Of a stretch of 20,673 nt of DNA, positions 1 to 8,200 are shown one piece after another. Where the stretch lies: contig JBIKLY010000064.1 in assembly GCA_044359525.1 (NCBI GenBank), positions 1-20,673 on the forward strand, in the 5' to 3' direction. The stretch's first letter is position 1. Each line of letters starts with the position of its first letter. The notes beneath the pieces were generated by a model that was given only the letters and a program-made list of their open reading frames with translations, was not told where the DNA came from and ran no database searches. Position numbers and translations under genes: made by a program. This DNA comes from CAJBIL01 sp044359525 (lineage in GTDB: Bacteria; Pseudomonadota; Gammaproteobacteria; Burkholderiales; Rhodocyclaceae).

Positions 1-3000
1 TCCGTAGTCGGCGGCGCTTTGGTGTCCGTCAGCTTGGTCGTGGCGCTGCCGCCGGAGGCCGGCGTCGTCGCCGGGGCCTTGGCCGCCGTGTTCTTGCCCG
101 CCGTCGTGGCCTTGCTCTGCTGTCCGGCAACCTTCTGATCAACGCTCTGGCCGCTTCCCGCGCCGCCACCCGCCGCCGGCGCGGTGCCGTCTGCCTTGGC
201 CTTTTCTCCGCCAGCAACGCTGGCCGTGGCACTGGTGCTGCTCCTGGCAACCGACTCGGCGTTAACGTCAACACCGTTCGTCGCCGTTACATTCCGGTCA
301 ATCTCGGCGACGACGGTGTCAGTCGCCACCGTCAGTCCAATGGAGGCGCCTACCGCGACGCTGTTGCCTTGCGTCTGGCCCGTCGCCGTGGTGGTGGCGC
401 TGCTGTTCTGTTTCGCCGTGCTGCTGTATTTGCCGCCAAGACCAATGTCTGTCGCCGCTTCTCCGAGCCGCGCTACCGTGGTGTTAACCGCGACCGTCGC
501 CGCCACCAGCGGCGTTACAGAGACACTGGCGCCCGACGCGCCGCCTGTGACGTTCGTCGTCAGGCTGTGGTTGCCGGTGGCATTCAGACCCAGATCGTTG
601 CCGCCCGTCAGTACCGCTTTGTTCGCAACTTCGGCAACCGTGGTATTGACGCCAACGTTCACGCCAATCGAGGCGCCCACCCCGACCTTGGCCGTGCCGC
701 CCGTGCCGGTGACCTTGGCGCCCGCATCCACCGTGCTGGTGCTGGCATTGGCGGCTTCGATCAGGATGTTGCCCGATCCCGCACCAACGCCCGCATTGAC
801 TGTCGCGCCCGTGCCGTCACCGTCCACATCACCTTCGAGCGCGGCAACCGTGGTGTTGATCCCGACACTCGCCGCCAGTGATCCGGCAAGGCCCACATCG
901 CCCGCACCGGCGCCACTCGTGGCTTTGGCTACGGCATCGCTCTTCTGCCCGGTAACGTTCACGGCACTGACCGTCAAGCCTTTGGTATTGACGACGGCGT
1001 CGTCACTGACCACGGCAACGTTGGTCGAGATGCCGGCGTTGAGCGCGACCGCCGCGCCAATCCCGACGCTGGTGTTGCCCGGATCAACCTGGCTGCCATC
1101 GGCAATCGCCGAGGTGTCGGTTTCGTTGGCGCTCGTGACCTTCAGCGCGCCATTGCTGCTGGTGATCGCCCGACCCTTGGCAACGCTCGCCGTGGTCGTC
1201 GCTACGCCTACATTCACGCCGACCGCCGCCGCTACCGCGACGCCGCCAGCCTCCGTGTTGTCTTCGGTCTTCGGGGCTTCTTTGGTCTGGTCGACCTTGG
1301 TCTTGGCGTCACCCGACGCTGCTGCCACTGCGAGCCCGGCAGACGCCGGCGAATTTGCTGCTGCGGCCTGTGCGGCTTTCTTGGTATCAGGGTCGCTCGA
1401 TGCCGCGGCCGCGGCAAGCCCGGCAGAGGTTGGCGAACTGGCTGCGGCCGTGTCAGCTGTCTTCTTGCCGGCAAGTTTGGCGGCGTCGCCCTGTGCCGTC
1501 ACCTTCTCGTCGACCGTCTTGCCGGCCGAACCATCGGGTTTGGCTGGAGGAGCACCCGTATCGGCCGCTTTTTCACCGCCGGCAACGCTGGCCGTGGCAC
1601 TGGAGCTACTCTTGGCGGCCGATTTGGCGTTAACTTCAACGCCGTTCGTCGCCGTCACATCCCGGTCGATCTCGGCGGTTACCGTGTCGGTCGCGTTGTT
1701 CAGCGCAATCGATGCGCCGACGGCAACGTTGTTGCCCTGCGTTTGACCGGTTGCTATAGACGTGGTGCTGCTCGCCTGATCGGCGTCGCCCTTGAAGGCG
1801 CCGGTGAGACTAAGCAGAGTGCCCGTGCCGAGGCGCGCCGTGGTGGTGTTAGCAGCGACAGTGATGGCCGCCACTGGCGTTATGGAGACATCGGCACCGG
1901 ACGCGCCGCCGGTGGCAGCCGTCGTTACCGTGTGCGCACCCTTGGCAGTGAGATTGACATTCTTCGCGCTATTGACGACAGCGCCATCGCCGATCTCGGC
2001 AACCGTAGTGTTGACGGCCACATTCACGCCGACCGAGGCACCGACGCCGAGAGCGGACGGCTCGGTGGACGTTGCCGGCTTGACGCTGGCACCAACCGTA
2101 AGTTTGCTTTCCGAGGCATTCGCCGATTCGACGAGGACATCGCCACCATTGGCGTTGACGGCCGCGCCGCCTTCAACCGTGGCGACGGTGGTGTTGACGA
2201 GCACATTGGCGCCGAGCGCGCCGGCGACGCCGACGTTGCTTGCACCAGCGCCGCTGGTAGCCGTCGTGACGAAGCTGTTCTTGCCATCCGCTGACGGCAT
2301 GACGGCGCTGACGCTCAGGCCGTTACTGCTGACGCTGGTGTTGTCGGCCACGCGCGCCTGATTCACAAGCACGCCGATGTTGACGCCAACGGCAGCACCG
2401 ACACCGACGGAGCCGCCGGCGCTGCTGCCGTCGGCAGTGACAGTGGAGGCGGCACTCGCCTTGCTCGACACCTTTGCCGCACCGGTTGCTGTCTGCGTGC
2501 CGGTGGAGGCGATGTCGGCCAGCGTGATGTTGTTCACGTTGGCGATGGCAACAGCGGCGGCCACATCGACGCTGCCGTCGGAAGTGGTGGTCTGATCCTT
2601 GTATTTGCTGAGCGATTTCTCGGTCTCGCTAGGCGCGGCGGCCTTCTCGGCGGCGCTCTGCTTCTTCGCGCCCTTGCTCGCCGCCTTGGCGCTGGTGGTG
2701 ACGAGGCTGGTCGATTCGGCGCCCACCTTGAGTGCGCTGGAACTCGACGTCGCGCTGCCATCGATGACGGCCTGCGTGACGCTGGTGACTTCGGAGAGCG
2801 CCAGCGTGCCGCCGATGGCGATCGCACCGCCGGCCGTCGAATCGGCCGTGGTCGTCGCAGTAACGACGTTCTTCGCCGTAAGGTCGAGCGCGCCGCCGCT
2901 GACGTTGACAGAACTCGTATCGCCGACGCGCGTTTTCGCCGTGCTGACGACGACGTTGATGGCGACGCCGGCATCGCCTGGCAGCGTGGCCAGGTTCGGG

Positions 3001-4850
3001 CCACCTGGCGTGGCTTTCGACGTAACGGTGGAACTGGAAGCGAGGGTGGTGTTTCCGGCCGCCGTGAGTACCGAGGCACCGTGAACGTCGACGGTGGCTG
3101 CGGACACAGCGGTGATCATGCCGAGCGGCGACAGGCCGCTGCTGCTGACGTTGATGAGCGAGGTGGCGCCGAGGTTCAGCGTACCGGAGGCATTGATGGC
3201 TCCTGAATTGACGTCGATGGTGGCGACCGTCACCGGCACGACAATCGGCAGCCAGGAGGTAAGGATCGAGTCGTTGTAGGTGGCGTTCGCCGTCAGCGCA
3301 ATGTTACGCCCGGTGATCGTCGCATTATCCACGCTGACCTTGGCTTCGCCGGTCCAGTTGCGCGTTGCTTTCAGCGTCACATCGCCGCCGGTGTAGCCAG
3401 TGTCGGCTCCGGCAAGCAGCTTGCTGCCGGATTTGAGTGAAATCGATCCCGCGTCCAGCGTCAGGTTGCCGGAGGCAGCGGTGGACGCACCGGTGGCATG
3501 GTCGTTCGCCGTGGTGCCGGCGACCGAGCGCGTCGAGATGGTGACGCTTTCGTTGACGGTGATCTCGTTGTCGGCAAGCAGCGTGAGATTCGCGCCGGCG
3601 GCGCTGCCGCCGCCTGGCAAAGCGCCGTAGCCGCTGGCGCCACGCAGGATGTCAGCGCTGACGACGATGTTCCACGGATCGATGAGTACGGAGCCGGCCT
3701 TGCCACCGCCCATGCCGTCAGCACGGAACTCGCCACCGGCAAGTTCAACGGTTTTCTTCGCACTGAACTCGACGAAGCCGCCGTCGCCGCTCGCGCCAGC
3801 AGAGGCGTCGACCAGCGAACCCTTGCGCGCAACGGCATCGTTGTCAGCCCAGATGTTGACCGTGCCGCCGGCCGAATTGACGCCATTGCCGCGCGCCGTG
3901 ACGAGCGCGCCGGATTGCAGGTCGACATTGCCGCCGGCGCGGATGCTGACATCGCCGCCGCGCATGCCGGCGCCGCCGGGCGTGGCAATGGTGCCTGAAA
4001 CGCTGACGTCATTATCGGCAACAATCTCGATGCGCCCTTCCCTGACGACCACGTTGCTCGCCGATACCAGCCCGTTGGCATTGACCACATCGGTAAAGTC
4101 CGGTGCTGAACCGACAAAACGCGCACCGCTATAGATCGAGCCGGCAACATTGATGGCACCCGCACTGAGACTGACCGCGTCGGCCGCATTGATCCGCCCC
4201 AGAATCGAAACGAGTGCCGCACTATTCCGCGGCGCGGTGCCGGACATCAATTGGGCGACAGATGTCGGATCGGGCGAACCGGGGGTCGGGAAAAAATCGT
4301 CGACGAAGCGCTGAGTCGGCGTGGTAACCGTCAGGCTGCCCACATTGACCACCCCGCCCGCCCCGACGACGAAACCATGCGGGTTGGCGAACCAGACGTT
4401 ACCGCCGATGCGGCCGTCCTTGATGGCATTGAGAATGCCGTGCACGTCCGTCCGCTGGTCGCGAACGATATTGATCAGGTTTGCTGCCGAGGAAGGCACG
4501 ATCAGGTTGACGGTATTGCCCGCGCCGACACTGAAGGCATTGAAGGAGTTGAAGGCATTGCTGCCGCTCATCGTACTGGTACTAACGTTATAAACCGGGC
4601 CGGAATTACCCACCGTCGTCTGGGTGCGGCCATCCGGGCGGATGACGGTCTGGGCTGCGGCAAAAGCCGGATACAAGGCCTGCATCACCATCAGCACGAT
4701 GGCGACCGTACGATGCCACAGCGAGACGTGGCTGGTTGCCCCCGCCCCCTTTATCGAGCCCGTCGTTTTGCCGTTTGCCCGGGCGTTCTCTCCAACCACC
4801 ACAAGACACTGACGAAAATGGTTCCAGACAATGCGGTGAATTTTGTTCAT
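1..4850 (-). CDS. Giant TPS-type filamentous adhesin (LktA-like), 3' end beyond window
   Basis: Predicted cell-surface or secreted adhesin exported by two-partner secretion. The minus frame is open from an ATG at 4848-4850 to the left edge (about 1616 codons), so the C-terminus is missing. Residues 1-40 form an ESPR-type extended signal region (start MNKIHRIVWN). A hydrophobic stretch follows at about 48-66, with likely cleavage after YPAFAAA. Residues about 70-185 are the TPS/haemagglutination-activity domain, with NVWFANPHGFVVGAGG at 151-166 and GSLTVTTPTQRF, wording typical of LktA-family adhesins. Beta-helix-like repeats follow, a charged Lys/Glu/Ala linker at about 720-750, then blocks of the VGVGASVGVNVAVNTTVAEI type duplicated at about 456 residues. 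A GGGG tract lies 6 nt before the ATG. No TpsB transporter gene is in the window. Long stop-free frames on the opposite strand are composition shadows. Family assignment is confident; the binding target is unknown. Confidence 0.9.
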   Translation of the reverse strand, partial: MNKIHRIVWNHFRQCLVVVGENARANGKTTGSIKGAGATSHVSLWHRTVAIVLMVMQALYPAFAAAQTVIRPDGRTQTTVGNSGPVYNVSTSTMSGSNAFNSFNAFSVGAGNTVNLIVPSSAANLINIVRDQRTDVHGILNAIKDGRIGGNVWFANPHGFVVGAGGVVNVGSLTVTTPTQRFVDDFFPTPGSPDPTSVAQLMSGTAPRNSAALVSILGRINAADAVSLSAGAINVAGSIYSGARFVGSAPDFTDVVNANGLVSASNVVVREGRIEIVADNDVSVSGTIATPGGAGMRGGDVSIRAGGNVDLQSGALVTARGNGVNSAGGTVNIWADNDAVARKGSLVDASAGASGDGGFVEFSAKKTVELAGGEFRADGMGGGKAGSVLIDPWNIVVSADILRGASGYGALPGGGSAAGANLTLLADNEITVNESVTISTRSVAGTTANDHATGASTAASGNLTLDAGSISLKSGSKLLAGADTGYTGGDVTLKATRNWTGEAKVSVDNATITGRNIALTANATYNDSILTSWLPIVVPVTVATIDVNSGAINASGTLNLGATSLINVSSSGLSPLGMITAVSAATVDVHGASVLTAAGNTTLASSSTVTSKATPGGPNLATLPGDAGVAINVVVSTAKTRVGDTSSVNVSGGALDLTAKNVVTATTTADSTAGGAIAIGGTLALSEVTSVTQAVIDGSATSSSSALKVGAESTSLVTTSAKAASKGAKKQSAAEKAAAPSETEKSLSKYKDQTTTSDGSVDVAAAVAIANVNNITLADIASTGTQTATGAAKVSSKASAASTVTADGSSAGGSVGVGAAVGVNIGVLVNQARVADNTSVSSNGLSVSAVMPSADGKNSFVTTATSGAGASNVGVAGALGANVLVNTTVATVEGGAAVNANGGDVLVESANASESKLTVGASVKPATSTEPSALGVGASVGVNVAVNTTVAEIGDGAVVNSAKNVNLTAKGAHTVTTAATGGASGADVSITPVAAITVAANTTTARLGTGTLLSLTGAFKGDADQASSTTSIATGQTQGNNVAVGASIALNNATDTVTAEIDRDVTATNGVEVNAKSAAKSSSSATASVAGGEKAADTGAPPAKPDGSAGKTVDEKVTAQGDAAKLAGKKTADTAAASSPTSAGLAAAAASSDPDTKKAAQAAAANSPASAGLAVAAASGDAKTKVDQTKEAPKTEDNTEAGGVAVAAAVGVNVGVATTTASVAKGRAITSSNGALKVTSANETDTSAIADGSQVDPGNTSVGIGAAVALNAGISTNVAVVSDDAVVNTKGLTVSAVNVTGQKSDAVAKATSGAGAGDVGLAGSLAASVGINTTVAALEGDVDGDGTGATVNAGVGAGSGNILIEAANASTSTVDAGAKVTGTGGTAKVGVGASIGVNVGVNTTVAEVANKAVLTGGNDLGLNATGNHSLTTNVTGGASGASVSVTPLVAATVAVNTTVARLGEAATDIGLGGKYSSTAKQNSSATTTATGQTQGNSVAVGASIGLTVATDTVVAEIDRNVTATNGVDVNAESVARSSTSATASVAGGEKAKADGTAPAAGGGAGSGQSVDQKVAGQQSKATTAGKNTAAKAPATTPASGGSATTKLTDTKAPPTT
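80..2575 (-). repeat. Two tandem ~1.37-kb repeat units inside the adhesin gene
   Basis: Two adhesin segments are clear homologues. Unit A lies at about 1450-2575 and unit B at about 80-1230. The matching block ATGQTQGN(N/S)VAVGASI followed by EIDR(D/N)VTATNGV(E/D)VNA occurs in both, 1368 bp (456 codons) apart; at the unit starts the offset is nearer 1340 bp because of small indels. An Ala-rich spacer at about 1240-1450 separates them and itself contains an 84-bp-period duplication. Unit boundaries are approximate and were set by eye. Confidence 0.75.
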
Positions 4851-4891
4851 GATGAGCCCCGTTATTTTCGGCAATGTCGCCTCTCGACACC

Positions 4892-4904
4892 GGGGGCTAC
4901 CCCC
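4892..4904 (-). other. Small G/C hairpin in the adhesin mRNA leader
   Basis: On the minus strand GGGGG-TAG-CCCCC can fold into a 5-bp stem with a 3-nt loop, about 28-40 nt after the predicted transcription start. It sits inside a run of seven G. It could affect mRNA stability or translation. The function is a guess. Confidence 0.3.
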
Positions 4905-4938
4905 CCAACGCCGACGACAGCTTTGCCTCAGAGCTTCA

Positions 4939-4971
4939 TGTATACCAACTCACCGTAAGAACACCGTAAGA
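4939..4971 (-). promoter_or_regulatory. Adhesin promoter with SARP-type direct repeat (11-bp period)
   Basis: Read on the minus strand, TCTTACGGTG occurs twice (4962-4971 and 4951-4960) with an exact 11-bp period. The TTACGG core of the second copy is followed by 8 bp (TGAGTTGG) and then TATACA (4939-4944), a good -10. There is no consensus -35; the repeats occupy that place. In Streptomyces, SARP activators bind heptameric direct repeats at 11-bp period with the 3' copy about 8 bp from the -10, and a SARP-family regulator is encoded immediately upstream. Predicted start of transcription is near 4932, giving a leader of about 82 nt. The repeat and spacing are seen directly; binding by the neighbour is inferred. 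Confidence 0.7.
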
Positions 4972-5054
4972 GAAACAGGCGCTTCTCAGGCACGCCTTTA
5001 CCCACCGGGGTTTCCGGACACAGAACGAACTTTTATCCTGGAAAAAGCAGTTCA

Positions 5055-5183
5055 TCCACGAAAATCACTAAAAGCACGAAAAAAATTAAACAGATACAAA
5101 AATGCAGAACGCAACCTACAGGGTGAGTGGCTAACTCAACTTAACCTGTTGTTTAATTTCGTGTCTTTCGTGATTTTCGTGGA
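5055..5183. repeat. Imperfect long inverted repeat built from CACGAAA units
   Basis: The left arm (5055-5093) and right arm (5146-5183) match as inverted copies. The outer 14 bp are perfect (TCCACGAAAATCAC against GTGATTTTCGTGGA); the inner parts match imperfectly, ending in ATTAAAC and CAG. Each arm reads as three 9-bp iterations of CACGAAANN (one unit in the left arm is CACTAAAAG). The ~50-bp centre is unrelated. The element lies between the regulator stop and the adhesin promoter, so in RNA it could form a long hairpin that separates the two transcripts. A dispersed repeat of this genome is the alternative reading. Confidence 0.65.
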
Positions 5184-5262
5184 CAGACTGAGGTTTTTAG
5201 GTTTATCGGGATATTTTGATGCCGGAAAATCAGCAGGTGCAGGGCATTGGAGCCCAAGCCCA

Positions 5263-8200
5263 TCAAGTCCGACAGGCTGCGGAAAGATCGCTCAGGAGCT
5301 CTCGGCTGAGCACCAGATCAGGCGTGTCAAAACCTTCAGTAAACCAGCCGTAAACTCCTTCGAGTAGACGGTGGGCATCATCCCGTTTGCCCTGCCGCTG
5401 CCACAGCCGCGCCATACTGACCGCCGCGCGCAGCTCCAAGGATTTTGCTTGTTGCCGCCGGCTGATCAGAAGCGCCTCGTTAAAGTGCGCCTCTGCCTCC
5501 GCTTCGCGGCCATTTTCCTGGCCGAGCATCGCCTCGCCCCGGAGGCGATGCAGCTCTGCTTCAATATGGCGGTCCATGATGGCACTTCCCGTAACAAGCG
5601 CCTGGTCGCAGACACTGCACGCTTCATCAAAGGCTTCCAGCCTGACGCAGGCGTCGGCCAGCGGCCCTAGAACAATGAGCGTCACCCCACCCATCGCAGC
5701 CTGTGTTGCTTCGACACACTGCTGCAGGGTTTCGATGCCCTCCCGGCGGTTCTGCATCGCCAGCACCCAACCGCGCGCCAATCTCGCGCCGATCTGCCAC
5801 AGCGGGAAGCCATGAATATCCGCCAGCAACTGTGTCTCCTGGGCCAACACCAGCGCCTCGCCAGGTTCTTGCAAACGGCAACGTAGAATCGTAGCGAAGG
5901 TCAGCGCGTAAGCCAGACTGAACGGATGATCAAGCTGCCGCGCAAGCACGACGCTTTGCACGCTGACCCTACGAGCTTGATCGGGAAATCCGAGAAACCA
6001 CAGCACCCACGACAGATACGCGGCACTGGTTACGCCCGCATCCTCGCCAAACCCGGCGAGATGGCTGGCGTGATGAACGGGCTTGTAGCCTGCCCTGACC
6101 TGCTCCAGATGTTTTCGTGCGACGGCAAATTCGCCCTGCCAATAGCGCGTATCGGCAACGGCAAAATGGCTCTGCTGCATCTGTACAGGATCGCCACTCT
6201 GCGTCGCCATGCGCAGGAGTTGCTCCGCCAGCACCTGTGCGCCAGCATAGCCATCACGGGAGCTGGCCCCTGCCCACAGGCCCCATACGGCCGGAAAAAT
6301 GTCCTGATGCCTTTCCATCTGACTGCACAATTCTTTCGCACGCTCGTAGGCAACAGCACCTTCAATGGAAGCGTAGCCTTGCACGGCGCATGCCGCTGCA
6401 CCGAGTCCGATCTGAAAGAAGAACTCCAGACGCGCCCGCCCGGCCTCGTCCGGCAAGCGGTCCAGCAGTGCCAGCCCTGCCTTGAAATGGGCGAGCGCTT
6501 CCTGGCTGGCCGAGTTCCGGTTGGCAAACTGTCCTGCTTCGAGCCAGCATGAAACGGCTTCCTGCGCGTCCCCGGCGGCGACCCAGTGCTGCGCCAAAAG
6601 CTCCGCACGGATGCTACCCCCTGCCGTTTTAAGTGCAACAGCAATCCGCCGATGCACCGCCTCGCGTCCGTCGCGTGTCTGCGATTGATACGCCGCATCA
6701 CGAATCAGTGCGTGCCGAAAACGACAAACACCGTCGATCTCATTTTCCAGCACCCCGCCATTCTGTAGCTGACGCAGCAACTGCATCATCGTTACGCTGT
6801 CGATAGGCACAATCCTGCGCAGGAGATCCAGATCAAACTCACGCCCGACACAGGCGGCCGCCTGGGCAATAGTTTTTGCCCCTCCCATGCTGTCAAGGCG
6901 GGTTGCAAGCAGATCCAGCAGGGTCGGGGGAATAGCAGACGGGTCGTTATGCGCTATGTCTTTCGCCAACTCCTCGGCAAACAAGGGGATGCCATCAGCA
7001 CGTTTGACAATCAGAGAGCGCATCTCCGGCGTGATCTCCGGCACCACGGCAGAGACCAGCGCTGCGCTCTCCATATCATCAAGCGCAGGCACTGTCAGCG
7101 TTTGCGTAAGACTCTCCGGCCAGAGCGGCTGAAACTCCGATCGCGCGGTAAGCACAACAAACACCGGGCCGGCACTTTCCTGCGCGATAAAAAGTGACAG
7201 AAACTCAAGCGTCGACGGATCCGCCCAATGCAGATCCTCCACCACCAACAGCACCGGGTGATGTGCCGCCAAAGCACGCAAGCGTCCGAGCACGATCGCC
7301 AAGGTCTTCTCACGTTGAAGCTGTGGCGAGCAAACCGGCTCGCGATAGGGGGGCCGCAGGGGTAGCGAAAGCATTCTGGCGAGCAGCGGCACCGTATCGG
7401 GATCACTATTCGCATAGTGAATTTCAACAAAGTTGGCCAGCAGGTCAAACCGTGTTGCAGGAGAATCTTCTGATGAAAATCCCAGCGCGGTACCGTAAAG
7501 CGCCGCCAGTGGATACAGGGGAGAGTGGCGGTATTCCGGGGAGCAACGCAGCTCCCGGACGGCGCACGCCTGTTCGCGTAATTTTTCCCGCAGGGTGAGC
7601 ACCAGACGCGACTTTCCAACCCCCGCATCCCCGAGCAACAGCACAATTTGCCGTTCGCCCCGACGGACCTTCTTCCACATGGCCAGCAACACCGCTATTT
7701 CTTCCACGCGTCCGACAAGGGAAGTCAGCCGGTCCGACGCTTCAAGACGCCCCTGCGCACCGCTTTCACGCTCAACCCGAAAGGCCTCCAACGGCCGCGC
7801 GATACCGCGCAATTGCCGCAGACCCAGACTCGTACAGTCGAAATAACCCGCCACCAGACGCTGCGTTGCCGCGCTGATTGCCACCTCCCCGGGATCAACG
7901 ATCTGACGAAGGCGAATCGCCATTCCGGAGGTTGCACCAGTCGCATCCGGAACCAGCAGGTCGCCGCTGATTACCACGCCGGTGTGAACACCTGCCCGCA
8001 GATCAAGCCCGGTAAATTTGGTACGTGTCATGGCCAGCGCTGCCTGCACAGCGATCTGTGCGGCATGTTCGCTGGCCTGCGGGTAGCCAAAATACGCCAG
8101 CAGGCTACCGCCGCGAACCTGTACAACGAATCCTGCATGGCTGCGAATGATCTCACTGCAACGGGCCTGCGGCCCACGCAACAGATTCAACGCCTCATCC

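Noticed and set aside
184..1746. Long plus-strand open frame (520 codons), hydrophobic Ala/Val/Thr/Pro-rich
   Set aside because: It is the exact antisense of the adhesin. The minus frame there carries ordinary beta-helix repeat protein sequence continuous with a signal peptide and TPS domain; the plus frame is a by-product of GGC/GCC/ACC-rich codons.
2599..4593. Several further plus-strand frames of 60-235 codons
   Set aside because: They all lie inside the adhesin coding sequence and have no family likeness or consistent ribosome-binding sites.
4900..4906. Run of seven G (minus strand) in the adhesin leader as a phase-variation tract
   Set aside because: It is short, lies outside the coding region and not between -10 and -35, so slippage would hardly change expression.
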